Assembly (NCBI GenBank): GCA_007115975.1
Contig: SKJJ01000061.1
Location: 1-45,362, forward strand
Origin: Chitinispirillum sp.
GTDB taxonomy: Bacteria; Fibrobacterota; Chitinivibrionia; Chitinivibrionales; Chitinispirillaceae
Length of the DNA: 45,362 nucleotides
Direction: 5' to 3'
The position numbers and the translations under genes were made by a program. The notes under the pieces were generated by a model. The model searched no databases, was not told the origin of the DNA, and was given only the letters and a program-made list of their open reading frames with translations. This document shows positions 9,501 through 17,186 of the stretch, one piece after another. The stretch's first letter is position 1. The number at the start of each line of letters is the position of its first letter.

Positions 9501-9725
9501 CATGATGGACCCCAAAAAATAGCAGAGTTGTCAGATGGAAAGGTGGTAGGGGAGATGGCTATTCTTGACCCTGAACCACGCTCCGCTTCCGCTACTGCTC
9601 TCAGAGATACACGTGTGCTGAAAATAGAAAAAGAATCTTTTGATTCGGTCATGGAGGACAATCCCCGTATAGCAAATGCGGTAATAAAGGTCTTGTGTCA
9701 AAGACTGCGATCAACTATAACCTGA
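6570..9725 (+). CDS. Multi-TM transporter (NTT/MFS-like) fused to HEAT repeats and a cyclic-nucleotide-binding domain
   Basis: A 1051-residue three-part protein. Residues about 25-435 contain roughly 12 hydrophobic helices, resembling the ATP/ADP translocase (NTT)/MFS-like membrane domain. Residues about 455-800 are helical repeats of HEAT type (for example EIKSAAISGLFLYGG and EDEGVVIAALKAAQTVKHPALI). Residues about 930-1045 are a cNMP-binding domain with the phosphate-binding cassette GEMAILDPEPRSASATA (from Gly994). The arrangement suggests a membrane protein whose activity responds to a cyclic nucleotide through the repeat scaffold; the transported substrate is unknown. No ribosome-binding site is clear before the ATG at 6570, and in-frame ATGs at 6597 and 6603 are alternatives. 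Two more cNMP proteins occur at 19254-21268. Nucleotide transport should not be assumed. Confidence 0.85.
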   Translation: MKHQSALVTMAMESEKNSTTIWYNDPLLLLVGQAFFVGLAFGLLYNVAYTKLLITYGSDGLRTVYLLVGLTVPLFTIALNFLEKKIRLAGYSVFLIAIFAALFFISFFLIAQPGLEWTVYPLMVVNIMGSLYCMMLRGAQAAEIFNARTIKKQYPRITGSEIVAIVSAGLLIRPLSELTGSLERLILIGAASLVIALIIVQRLVTVHIVPVQSQYHLNKREKNYGNQLSGFSELIKIVKKRYTLLVFSYQLVAYTITLLVQYLFYSEARNFFSDVERMSGFIGLARAAITALSFIFLTFFAGKLLLKFGMPLGLGGSPAGVALLLIGALFAALFRHSSEHLLFIIIIITQFADYMLYSGLTKTSVQSAFQPLTNRERDTVYVLAQGVGIPLSYAVTAFLLMGLSRFSANNTLYIVYLTLAVIVVCLIIVFFLYRSYGAQLKKTLSKKSIGELDLNIHDASTMKIINRFLGSGNALSVATGLDLLEKAAHPDYPLQLEKIAWYGTDDSVRKDVLERIENILPPWGRNVAQRVLAQKCSDSLKASAIRVLCATTDEPVSLVAPYIHSDSPEIKSAAISGLFLYGGINGILRAAHVFTAMVSSQSAQERIEAALILQRTAVRNFFHPLLDLISDEDEGVVIAALKAAQTVKHPALIPAVVKLIDPPSTRSHALAAFASFGADVEPILNRCLDPGTSVPRDRALRIIRTCSKIPDNAMGELLVSSLGKKLHPDIAAQVYSALACRGFRAKDSMKKTVCMLILSHTNDLARIAVARSELQESENKIRPLISALDDLYLRTLQNIFTLCSLIHTPDWVMGIQHKIIEGTDKQRALGNELLDVRLNKEIKQQVIAVVEFYTKSENSIRKIVELFDIPTLEPHHRIRQLQTDKILWPQLWLKTCADHAAWVLGLESNPPEENMVTIIERVLSLKSADIFSAIPDAILAQIATIAEDIDIPENETFIKKGQIGDCMYIIGDGLVSIHDGPQKIAELSDGKVVGEMAILDPEPRSASATALRDTRVLKIEKESFDSVMEDNPRIANAVIKVLCQRLRSTIT

Positions 9726-10020
9726 AGCATGAAATATTTGTACTGCCGGTAGGGCGCTTCATCTGTTTGTAAGTTTATCGTTGGGTTTAGCCATAAGCAG
9801 ATATGTGGTGGTGCGCCCCGTGCCTGGGGTCAACGGTTAACAGATATCGGTGAAAAATCCCGTTGTTATGCCGATGCAAAAAAAAGACCTTTTGATAAAA
9901 ACTGTGCAGCTCTGAACCAAACCATACCTATTTTACTAAACGGCAGTGACCACGAATTTAACTAAAAAAAAGATTCTCTGGTAAACGTAACGACAAACTT
10001 TAGAATGTACAGGTAAACAG
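9726..10020. other. 295-bp intergenic region with a repeat fragment
   Basis: It begins with a 6-bp stem (9723-9728 with 9756-9761) that encloses ATTTGTACTGCCGG at 9736-9749. This is the terminal motif of the long dispersed repeat seen at 30945-31427 and 44865-45210, in the orientation of the 30945 copy. A second short hairpin, CCCC-GTGCCT-GGGG, lies near 9817-9830. No gene is seen. Confidence 0.5.
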
Positions 10021-10449
10021 ATGATAAAATCAGCTATTGCAATCTCAATGTTTTTCATTGCTCTCTCTGCAAACGATACTATAACCCCTACCGATTTTAA
10101 TGCTGCCATCGGAACCTATTCCACCTCCCCAAAAGATACTGGTGAAGGTGCACAAGAGTGTTACAACGGTGATCCATCCCTGCCAGCTATACTGGAGTTC
10201 ACTTATAGCAGTTCCAGACATACCCTTTTGGTGAATAATCTTTTGATAGAGGGGATGAGTAGTAAAAGTGTACTGGAGCTCTGTCATGGGAAAAACAAGT
10301 TTGATATTTACAGCGGTGGCTTAAGACCAAGACATATAAGAACTGATCTCCACTGTCTGTATGGTGGATACATCCACACGGCAACTATTAGAAGAGGGGA
10401 ATTTGTAATTCTTTCAAAGGTGCCTCTTCCTGAAGAGGGGACAGAGTAA
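10021..10449 (+). CDS. Small secreted protein of unknown function
   Basis: A 142-residue protein with a short signal peptide (about 1-17, ending LSAND or nearby). The mature part is polar and beta-rich with three cysteines (in QECYNG, LELCHG and LHCLYGG). I recognise no family. It ends five bases before the stop of the convergent metal-permease gene. A perfect short inverted repeat (CCTCTT-CCTG-AAGAGG) lies within its last codons and could act as a shared end signal. Weak AGG upstream of the ATG. The export signal and codon use like its neighbours argue for a real gene, but support is modest. Confidence 0.6.
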   Translation: MIKSAIAISMFFIALSANDTITPTDFNAAIGTYSTSPKDTGEGAQECYNGDPSLPAILEFTYSSSRHTLLVNNLLIEGMSSKSVLELCHGKNKFDIYSGGLRPRHIRTDLHCLYGGYIHTATIRRGEFVILSKVPLPEEGTE

Positions 10450-10454
10450 CAGTC

Positions 10455-11360
10455 TCACTCTTCTGTTTTCTGTACACTCGATTTTGATCCGGACACAGAA
10501 TGTGATTGTGACTTGCCCTGCGAACCACTCTTCTTGGCTCTTGCCAAAGTAGTTATCATATGTACCAGCCAGGCAATCACTACCGGTACAAGTGCTGCGG
10601 TGGCCATGGTGGGACCGCCGGGAAGATCAAGCAGAAATGATGTGGTCAAACCACCAAAAGCGGCCAGGGCTCCGGTAATAACGGCTGTTACGATTATGAG
10701 CGGAAAACTGCGAAAGAGAATAAGCGCTGCAGCCGGAGGGCCTACAAGCATACTGAATGCAAGCATCCCTCCCGCTGTGTTCATCACTATGGCAAGCCCA
10801 AAACCCAGCGACAGGAACATCAACGCATTCCACACATGAACTCTGATACCAAGGGTTGCAGACATTACCGGATCAAAACCGGTAATAACGATCTTGTTCC
10901 AGAACAGCTTGAAGATGGCTGCTACTGCTGTAGCTGCGATGATTGCATAAATGGCATCACTTCTCGATGTTCCCAGAATATCTCCTGTAAAAAAACGAAG
11001 AGCATGTCCGTCCGGAGCAGAGGAGAGTGCAAGCAGTACAATCGCTACCGAACTGCCGGCTGCAAAGGCAAGTCCTATCCAGCCGTCTGTAGGAAGATGA
11101 CTGTTTTTTCCCACAAAGGAGAGGAGTGTTATTCCGATGATCCCTCCGGCTATAGCACCTAAAATAGGCGATACGGAGAGAAAAAACGCTGTGGCTACAC
11201 CTGTTGCTACAATCTGCGGAAGGGCTGCGCCAAGAAAGACTATTCTGCGCAGATGTACAAATATTCCAAGAAACGCAAGTAACCCGCCGCCGAATATTCC
11301 AACAAGAAGAGCATTTTGCATGAACGTATATGAGTACATCTCGCCTATAACTTCGAACAT
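10455..11360 (-). CDS. znuB: Metal ABC transporter permease (ZnuB/MntB family)
   Basis: A 301-residue integral membrane permease of the ABC-3 family that moves zinc, manganese or iron across the inner membrane. It has about eight hydrophobic segments, with the family signature region around GFDPVMSATLGIRVHVWNAL and a Gly-rich MLAFSMLVGPPAAAL stretch. The C-terminus is a Ser/Lys-rich cytoplasmic tail. Its start (AAGGGG ribosome-binding site about eight bases upstream) overlaps the ATPase gene by 16 bp, so the two are translationally coupled. It is the last gene of the five-gene metal operon. Zinc is the favoured substrate from context (His-rich partner), but the family alone does not decide between zinc and manganese. 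Confidence 0.88.
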   Translation of the reverse strand: MFEVIGEMYSYTFMQNALLVGIFGGGLLAFLGIFVHLRRIVFLGAALPQIVATGVATAFFLSVSPILGAIAGGIIGITLLSFVGKNSHLPTDGWIGLAFAAGSSVAIVLLALSSAPDGHALRFFTGDILGTSRSDAIYAIIAATAVAAIFKLFWNKIVITGFDPVMSATLGIRVHVWNALMFLSLGFGLAIVMNTAGGMLAFSMLVGPPAAALILFRSFPLIIVTAVITGALAAFGGLTTSFLLDLPGGPTMATAALVPVVIAWLVHMITTLARAKKSGSQGKSQSHSVSGSKSSVQKTEE

Positions 11361-12118
11361 TGTGAATTCCCCTTGATGTCTGATACTGGATAGATAACCG
11401 TGTGGCCGTCAACTTTACTCACTCTGAGGGGTTCCCGGTATATACGGGAGAGGTTCTCGGATGTAAGCAGGTCTTTGGAGTTTCCGCTGTGAAGCTCTCC
11501 GTGCTGAATGATGCCCAACCGGTGTGCCCTGTCCACCAGTGATGGTAAATCGTGGGTAACTATTATGACGGTCATCTGGTGAACTTCGTGAAGATGAGTT
11601 ATTAATGAGAGAAACTTCTGTGACGCAACGAGATCCATTGCTGCTGTGGGCTCGTCCAAAAGCAGAACTTCCGGTTCCACAACCAGCGCCCGTGCAAGAA
11701 GTACCCGCTGCATCTCCCCACCCGACAATGTGTCAAGAGTCTGATTTGCCAGATGACTGATCTCGATCATCTCCATGGCACGCTCGGCTCTTATATGCTC
11801 ACTCTTGTTACAGAAAAAACCGTTGCCAAGTGCATGGATTGTCGCCCTTAAAAGATCCCTGACCCGCATCGGCCAGATTGGATCCACCCGCTCCCGCTGC
11901 GGTACATAGCCCCGCCGGGGAACTGATGGCAGCCACCGTATCAAACCGGACCGGGGCTTCACCAGCCCCAGCATCGATTTGATAAGGGTCGATTTTCCGG
12001 AACCGTTTGGCCCTACCAGCCCGAAAAAATCGCCCTTTTCAACTACCAGATTTACATCACGCAATATCTCGTGGCGTCCGTAACCAAGATTTACATCCTT
12101 ATACTCAAGTGTTGCCAA
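11345..12118 (-). CDS. znuC: Metal ABC transporter ATP-binding protein (ZnuC-like)
   Basis: A 257-residue ABC ATPase energising metal import with the permease and binding protein beside it. Walker A is GPNGSGKST (36-44), the signature is LSGGEMQRV (about 134-142), Walker B is VLLLDEPTAAMD, and the switch histidine is in IIVTHD. All ATPase motifs are intact. It follows the binding-protein gene by two bases and overlaps the permease gene. The last about 25 residues (IKGNSQCSKL end) are an extra tail beyond the usual ABC core. Confidence 0.9.
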   Translation of the reverse strand: MATLEYKDVNLGYGRHEILRDVNLVVEKGDFFGLVGPNGSGKSTLIKSMLGLVKPRSGLIRWLPSVPRRGYVPQRERVDPIWPMRVRDLLRATIHALGNGFFCNKSEHIRAERAMEMIEISHLANQTLDTLSGGEMQRVLLARALVVEPEVLLLDEPTAAMDLVASQKFLSLITHLHEVHQMTVIIVTHDLPSLVDRAHRLGIIQHGELHSGNSKDLLTSENLSRIYREPLRVSKVDGHTVIYPVSDIKGNSQCSKL

Positions 12119-12120
12119 AA

Positions 12121-13044
12121 TCAGTTGCCTCCGGAAGCTTTCTTTATAGCTTCTAAAATAATCCCTGCATTGGTTTCAAAAAGAGATACTATACAATCCG
12201 CTCCATCACAAGATCCCACTGTGGGGCACCCAACCACAAGATCAACACCTATTCCCTGTGCAACCTGTCTGCCCACACGCTGGTCATGCCAAGGCTCCAT
12301 TATCACCGCCTTTACGCTCTCTGAATCATAATTGGATATCAGACGGGCAACGTGCCCTGCAGATGGTGCAAGACCTGGAAGGGGCTCAATGGCATCAATC
12401 ACCTCTACTCCAAGCTTCTTAAGCAAATAGTCAAAATGCTTGTGATAGATGATAATGCCTGCTCCTCTGTAGGGTTCAAATTTTTGCACCCACTTCTGTG
12501 CAATTTCATTGCTCTGTTCTATATACCTCTCAAGATTCTTCTGGTACGTTTCCCGGTTGCTACCGTCTACACGTATCAGACCAGCTGCAATATTACGGGC
12601 TGCCTGCTGTGACAATACCGGATCAAGCGTGTAGTGTGGATTTCCCGATGGGTGTACATCGCCCTGATCCCGGCTTATGCTCTCGGGAATCTGAATTGCC
12701 TGAATGCTCACCGATGCATTCACGTACCCTTCACCACCCGGACGAACCTTGCGGTTACGGGTCTCACGCAGCACTTCCGGCACCCAGCCAACTTCAAGCT
12801 CAAAACCATTCTCCACAAAAAGATCACTACGTGATATACGCATTATCATTCCCGGTGTGGCATCTAGATAATGAGCATCCTGAATAGGGCGCGACAGTGA
12901 AGTCACATCAACAAGATCCCCCCCAACCGTCGAAACAAGTGAGGCCAGATCGGTTGTGGTGGTTGTCACCCTCACCTTGGCAAATGCTGCAGAAACAACA
13001 AGGCAAAGTAACAATGCCGCCATTTTTAAAGTATGTTTTCTCAT
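12121..13044 (-). CDS. znuA: Periplasmic metal-binding protein (ZnuA/TroA family)
   Basis: A 307-residue cluster A-I solute-binding protein that captures the metal ion in the periplasm and hands it to the ABC permease. The signal peptide is 1-22. Likely metal ligands are His58 (QDAHYLD), His137 (GNPHYTLDP), His201 or His203 (YHKHFDYL) and an acidic residue near 280. The long His-rich loop typical of E. coli ZnuA is absent. Unusual is a C-terminal CPTVGSCDGADC cluster (Cys273, 279, 284) next to the expected acidic ligand, which could add a disulfide or alter metal preference. It is third in the operon, 74 bp after the barrel gene and two bases before the ATPase gene. Confidence 0.88.
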   Translation of the reverse strand: MRKHTLKMAALLLCLVVSAAFAKVRVTTTTTDLASLVSTVGGDLVDVTSLSRPIQDAHYLDATPGMIMRISRSDLFVENGFELEVGWVPEVLRETRNRKVRPGGEGYVNASVSIQAIQIPESISRDQGDVHPSGNPHYTLDPVLSQQAARNIAAGLIRVDGSNRETYQKNLERYIEQSNEIAQKWVQKFEPYRGAGIIIYHKHFDYLLKKLGVEVIDAIEPLPGLAPSAGHVARLISNYDSESVKAVIMEPWHDQRVGRQVAQGIGVDLVVGCPTVGSCDGADCIVSLFETNAGIILEAIKKASGGN

Positions 13045-13118
13045 TGTATTTCTCCTTTAAATCGAAAAGTATCTATTTCTGTTCCTAAACCTTTATCCCG
13101 CTATCCTGATCATCCCGG

Positions 13119-14261
13119 TCAGAAGCGGTGTGGCGGATGCCAACCAATGAAAAAAGTCCCCTGAAGCAGCACAAGATGTTCGGGGTCATCACCCGGCTCT
13201 ATCACATACTGATACTGTGCTCTTATTCTGCTGAATTCAGTTGGTCGCCACTCACCATATACAGAGTGGGCCGTCAGCTTTTCGTTGTCGTGAAGGCTTC
13301 CGAAAAGAACATCGGTGAAGTCAAAACGGTAACCCATACCCCAGAAACGGTTGAAATTGTAGTGTGTGTAAAGATAGATCCCTTGGTCTGTCCCCGGATC
13401 AAAATCAGGTCTGGCAGCTCCTGCCCGAGTCGTGGTATTGGTATCATATATAAGGTGCTCGTCAAGCCGTTCGTAATCAATTCTCAGATATTCTCCTCCA
13501 ATAGTCAGTCCTCTGTATGTCTGTCCACCCGGTGAAAAACGATATTTAACATCAGCCCCAACCATCTGATCGATTATGCCAAGCGTTCTTATCCTGTGAA
13601 GTTCTGCGTTTCTTACCCGGCTCCGCTCCCCGCGTGTTGTGAGGTAGGAACCACCTGCGAGGACTTCATGCTTTCCGTCTGCAGACTGAATGTAGGAGCT
13701 GAGCCTGCCCATAAGAGGAGTACCTTCCATTCTGCGCCCCACACTGTGACGGATATTCTGGTATGCCCCAACGGTCAGACTCAGTGTTGGGTTGATAAAA
13801 GGGGCCATTAATTCTAAATGTGCACCGTCTCCCTGAAGACCGTGATCAGTTGTCAGTCCTTCGAGAACATAGGGCTGATCGATCTGGGGAAAGTCGTGTT
13901 CGTGTATTCTGTTGAGATAGCCAAATGGTAAAAACTCCCGCCCAAACTGAAGTTTTGCATTCAGTGGAAGCATTGTTGAAATCCACCCCTCCTCAAGGTC
14001 AAATTCCCCCTCATGCCAGCTGATCGTGAGAAGGGCATCAAAAAACGGGTCCACCGGAGCTCCAATGTTTAACTCTATGGCACGGAGTTCAAATTCTGTA
14101 TCAGCCATATCGCCGGATGGTACTTCCAGAATCATATCAAAACCGGCTCCGATATTAATGGGTGTCCCCGCAAGCCCTCCGGACTGACTGTAAACTGTAA
14201 CTGAAAACGCAAAAACAGCAGTTATTATTGTCGCTGTTTTAATAAAAGCATTCTTGTTCAT
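13119..14261 (-). CDS. Outer-membrane beta-barrel protein of the metal-uptake operon
   Basis: A 380-residue protein with a signal peptide (mature start near QSGGLAG) followed by alternating amphipathic strands across the whole length, ending in the aromatic C-terminal residue expected of outer-membrane barrels (PPHRF). It has no TonB box or plug domain, so it resembles a porin more than a TonB-dependent receptor. Its place between a His-rich secreted protein and ZnuABC-like genes suggests a channel for metal entry through the outer membrane; this is inferred from context. I chose the ATG at 14261, which has GGAG six bases upstream. An upstream in-frame TTG (14273) would place the ribosome-binding site inside the gene. 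Confidence 0.8.
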   Translation of the reverse strand: MNKNAFIKTATIITAVFAFSVTVYSQSGGLAGTPINIGAGFDMILEVPSGDMADTEFELRAIELNIGAPVDPFFDALLTISWHEGEFDLEEGWISTMLPLNAKLQFGREFLPFGYLNRIHEHDFPQIDQPYVLEGLTTDHGLQGDGAHLELMAPFINPTLSLTVGAYQNIRHSVGRRMEGTPLMGRLSSYIQSADGKHEVLAGGSYLTTRGERSRVRNAELHRIRTLGIIDQMVGADVKYRFSPGGQTYRGLTIGGEYLRIDYERLDEHLIYDTNTTTRAGAARPDFDPGTDQGIYLYTHYNFNRFWGMGYRFDFTDVLFGSLHDNEKLTAHSVYGEWRPTEFSRIRAQYQYVIEPGDDPEHLVLLQGTFFIGWHPPHRF

Positions 14262-14322
14262 AAGCTTCTCCAAATCTGAATATGATTAAAAAAAATAACT
14301 AGATCGGTAGTACTTTTGTTAT

Positions 14323-14706
14323 TCAGATTAGAGGCGGGGGAGCCCGGCATAATGGCAGGTTTACTGCTCTGCAATATACCATATCAGGAGAAACCAAAAG
14401 GAACTTTTTAACAGGCACTGAAGGTAACACATCATAAGAGTGATTTTGTTGGGTCTGTTTGTTCTTACTCTGCCACTGGCATGCTGAGCAGAGATAAACG
14501 ATCTCTTTTTCTTCCCCTTTTTCCGGCTCATGCCCATGGGTGTGCTCTAATGACTGGCACCCCTCTTCCATCTCTTCCAGATTAAATGAGTGATGATGCT
14601 CGTGGCTGCACTCATGAAAAAAGGGAAAAGGAGAAGCAGCCGTCAAAAAAGAAAAAATGACGGTTACAAGAGTTGCTAAGGTCGTTTTTGCCCTGTGTTT
14701 CAACAT
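14323..14706 (-). CDS. Small exported His-rich protein, first gene of the metal operon
   Basis: A 127-residue protein with an N-terminal hydrophobic signal (about 8-25) and a metal-ligand-rich mature part: HECSHEHHHSF, EHTHGHEPEKGEE and a CSACQ pair. This composition resembles small periplasmic metal-handling proteins, including DUF2946-like ones that carry a CxxC next to His clusters, but I cannot place it in a family with certainty. It leads the operon, with a Zur/Fur-like box 40 bp upstream, and is followed after about 60 bp by the barrel gene. A periplasmic zinc chaperone or buffer is the natural guess; copper or nickel are alternatives. Confidence 0.72.
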   Translation of the reverse strand: MLKHRAKTTLATLVTVIFSFLTAASPFPFFHECSHEHHHSFNLEEMEEGCQSLEHTHGHEPEKGEEKEIVYLCSACQWQSKNKQTQQNHSYDVLPSVPVKKFLLVSPDMVYCRAVNLPLCRAPPPLI

Positions 14707-14745
14707 TTCATACCATGAAGGAAAAGATTCTATTATTCTGATAAA

Positions 14746-14760
14746 TGATAATGGTTTTCA
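14746..14760. promoter_or_regulatory. Zur/Fur-type 7-1-7 box upstream of metal operon
   Basis: TGATAATGGTTTTCA matches the generic Fur-superfamily box TGATAATnATTATCA at all but two positions of the arms. It lies about 40 bp upstream of the His-rich protein's ATG, where a repressor would block transcription. It resembles the clearer box at 35617-35633 before the Fur-FeoA gene, so Fur and Zur cannot be told apart from sequence. Confidence 0.45.
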
Positions 14761-14799
14761 ACATCACAAACAATATAAATGCTCTGCAAGATTTGGTCA

Positions 14800-14820
14800 A
14801 ATGAAAAATGCTATTTCATT
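14800..14820. promoter_or_regulatory. 21-bp palindrome, second operator candidate
   Basis: AATGAAA (14800-14806) and TTTCATT (14814-14820) are perfect inverted repeats around a 7-nt spacer. It lies about 95 bp upstream of the His-rich gene. The GAAAT/ATTTC style recalls enterobacterial Zur sites, but the spacing differs. It could serve the same operon. Confidence 0.35.
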
Positions 14821-14964
14821 CTGTAGCTCTATATATAGAGATGACACATTCATAGTATCCAGCCCAAAGGGACTTATTCCATATATTTTCGTCTAGGAGT
14901 GGGTTTTACCCCAATTCGGTCTTTGTCTTAGCAATTTTCGGGCCTAATGTTCACTGTTTTGGTT

Positions 14965-15203
14965 GGGATTTGTCCGCGGAAAGCACGGAAGACACTGAAA
15001 TGGGAAAGGGATAAGGGGTAGATATTGGACAGGGATTTGTCCACGGAAGGCACTGAAATGGGAAGGGGAGAAGGGGTGGATATTGGATTGAGATTTGTCC
15101 GCGGAAAGCACGGAAAGCACGGAAATGGGAAAGGGAGAGAGGGATGGTTAAAACTCCTGCTTCAGCTTCTTAACTTCCGTGCTTTTCTGTGGCTTCCGTG
15201 GCT
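14965..15203. repeat. Three degenerate direct repeats with an inverted tail
   Basis: Copies start at about 14965, 15032 and 15090 (periods 67 and 58). Each has GATTTGTCC[G/A]CGGAAAG/GGCAC..., then TGAAATGGGAAAGGG and GGTGGATATTGGA-like ends. After 15150 the reverse complement of the core appears (AACTTCCGTGCTTTTCTGTGGCTTCCGTGG region, 15171-15203), so the tail can pair with the copies. It has no coding potential and looks like a non-coding interspersed repeat. Confidence 0.75.
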
Positions 15204-15230
15204 AAACTCCTACTCTTATGTCTTTCTCTG

Positions 15231-15695
15231 TTAATTTTGTTTCTGTTTCCGCAGTTCTCTGAAAAAAGAGGTCAATAATCCACCGCACTCCTGCGCCATA
15301 AGCCCTGATAATATTTTGGGGAAATTGCGGTAGGATGACTCAACGAGACCACGGTAAGCAAAGGTATCCACTGCTCCTGCACGTGGATCAGAAGCAGCAT
15401 AGACCACCGACTCTATTCGTGATTGCACTATCGCTCCAAGGCACATCAGGCACGGTTCCAGTGTGACATAAAGGCTACATTCGTTGAGTCGCCAGGAGGA
15501 GAGTTTGTCGCTTGCAGCACCTATTGCAATAATTTCAGCGTGGGCAGTAACATCATTGAGCTGCTCCACTCTGTTGTATCCCTTGCCTATTATTACATTA
15601 TCCTTTACCACCACAGCACCTACGGGGACCTCCCCTTCGTCGGCAGCTTTGAGTGCTTCCTGATATGCCTGATTCATAAAATAGTGTTGGTTCAT
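15231..15695 (-). CDS. tadA: tRNA-specific adenosine deaminase TadA
   Basis: A 154-residue cytidine-deaminase-fold enzyme that converts the wobble adenosine of tRNA-Arg(ACG) to inosine. The zinc/catalytic motif HAE (His52, Glu54) and PCLMC (Cys82, Cys85) are intact. The length matches the family. TadA is essential in most bacteria. It is transcribed away from ffh, with about 100 bp between the two starts. A second in-frame ATG at codon 7 is a possible start. Confidence 0.92.
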   Translation of the reverse strand: MNQHYFMNQAYQEALKAADEGEVPVGAVVVKDNVIIGKGYNRVEQLNDVTAHAEIIAIGAASDKLSSWRLNECSLYVTLEPCLMCLGAIVQSRIESVVYAASDPRAGAVDTFAYRGLVESSYRNFPKILSGLMAQECGGLLTSFFRELRKQKQN

Positions 15696-15799
15696 AATCG
15701 AAATAAGTATAATACTTGTGTACCAATTGTTCCAAAACGTAATTTCTTTAGATTCCGGTAAAATATATTTGTCGTTCCGGTTAAAATGAAAGTTACACT

Positions 15800-17134
15800 A
15801 TGTTTGAAGAATTATCCGGCAGATTTGATGCCATTTTTAATAAAGTCAGAGGTCGTGGCAAGCTCTCAGAAGAGAATATTGCCGAAGCTGTACGTGATGT
15901 GAAACGGGCGCTTCTTGAGGCTGATGTCAATTTTAAGGTAGTGAAAAAATTCAGTGCTTCTGTGCAGCAGAAGGCTCTGGGGGCCGAGGTGCTCAAGAGC
16001 ATTACTCCCGGCCAGCAGTTTATTAAGCTGGTATATGATGAGCTAGCGGCACTGATGGGAGGTTCGGCACGCACTGTTAAGTTTCACAACAACAAGCTCA
16101 ACAAAATCGTGATGGCAGGGTTGCAGGGATCGGGTAAGACTACCGCCTGCGCTAAACTTGCCCTCTATTTCAGAAAACAGGGTCACCGGCCTGTGCTGGC
16201 CGCCTGTGATACCTACAGAGCTGCGGCTATCGATCAGCTCGAAACATTGGGAAAGTCTCTGGGGATACCGGTCTACTCCGATCGTCAGGCCAAACCTGGA
16301 AAAATTGCCTCCGATGCGCTTGATTTCGCAAAAAGAGAGGATGCCTCACTGCTGATTGTCGATACTGCAGGAAGGCTTCACATAGATACCGACATGATGT
16401 CGGAGCTAAAGGAGATCTGTTCACTGGTAAAACCGGATGAGACCTTCTTTGTTGCCGATGCAATGACCGGACAGGATGCGGTAAATGTTGCTGCTGAATT
16501 TCATAAAGAGATTGCGTTCAGCGGAACGGTTCTTTCAAAAATGGATGGTGATGCCAGAGGTGGTGCCGCTCTCTCCATTCTCGATGTAACAGGGGTTCCG
16601 GTTCAGTTTATCGGTGTAAGTGAAAAACCCGATGGGCTGGAGCTTTTCCACCCTGAGAGAATGGCCTCAAGGATCCTTGGGATGGGGGATGTGGTCTCGC
16701 TGGTTGAAAAAGCTGAGCAGAGTGTTGATCTTGAGCAGAGTAGGAAATTAGAAAAAAAGATCAGAAAAAACGCTTTCACTCTTCAGGATTTCCTTGATCA
16801 GCTCAGACAGATTAAAAAGATGGGCTCTTTGAGTGAACTGTTGTCCATGATTCCCGGAATGGGTGCTCAGATCAAGGATGCACCGGTGGATGATGATGCT
16901 CTGGTTAAGATAGAGGCTATTATCTGTTCAATGACGAAAAAAGAGAGAAATAAACCGGTTATTATCGATGGAAGCAGAAGAAGAAGAATCGCTTCCGGAA
17001 GCGGTACTACTGTTCAGGATGTCAACAAACTGTTAAAGCAGTTTGATACTATGAAAACGATGATGAAAAAAATGAATAAGATTTCCGGTAAAAGGGGACA
17101 GGCGGCTGCATTAAGAAATCTGTCACCTTTCTGA
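15800..17134 (+). CDS. ffh: Signal recognition particle protein Ffh
   Basis: A 444-residue SRP54 GTPase that binds signal sequences and 4.5S RNA and delivers ribosomes to FtsY. The N domain is 1-90. The G domain has G1 GLQGSGKTT (107-115), the DTYRAAAIDQL motif and DTAGR. G4 reads SKMDGDARGG rather than the usual TKLDGDARGG, a mild substitution. The C-terminal M domain runs from about 300 with the SGSGTTVQDVN RNA-binding helix and Met-rich KTMMKKMNK. It heads the conserved ffh-rpsP-rimM-trmD-rplS cluster. No clear ribosome-binding site is visible. Confidence 0.96.
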   Translation: MFEELSGRFDAIFNKVRGRGKLSEENIAEAVRDVKRALLEADVNFKVVKKFSASVQQKALGAEVLKSITPGQQFIKLVYDELAALMGGSARTVKFHNNKLNKIVMAGLQGSGKTTACAKLALYFRKQGHRPVLAACDTYRAAAIDQLETLGKSLGIPVYSDRQAKPGKIASDALDFAKREDASLLIVDTAGRLHIDTDMMSELKEICSLVKPDETFFVADAMTGQDAVNVAAEFHKEIAFSGTVLSKMDGDARGGAALSILDVTGVPVQFIGVSEKPDGLELFHPERMASRILGMGDVVSLVEKAEQSVDLEQSRKLEKKIRKNAFTLQDFLDQLRQIKKMGSLSELLSMIPGMGAQIKDAPVDDDALVKIEAIICSMTKKERNKPVIIDGSRRRRIASGSGTTVQDVNKLLKQFDTMKTMMKKMNKISGKRGQAAALRNLSPF

Positions 17135-17186
17135 AAATGAATAAATTAACTATCATTAATTAATCACTTAGTGCAAGGAGAGTATC

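Larger units (their letters stand above)
14707..15230. other. 524-bp intergenic region: operator candidates plus repeats
   Basis: The part nearest the metal operon (14740-14825) holds two palindromic operator candidates, listed separately. The part nearer tadA (14965-15203) is a repeat array with GGAAAGCACGGAA motifs and an inverted partner. No convincing gene is seen. Confidence 0.6.

Noticed and set aside
10836-11162. Plus-strand 108-residue ORF with many Cys
   Set aside because: It is a shadow of the permease gene in another frame.
14965-15203. CRISPR array
   Set aside because: Only three degenerate copies with similar 'spacers'; no cas genes nearby.
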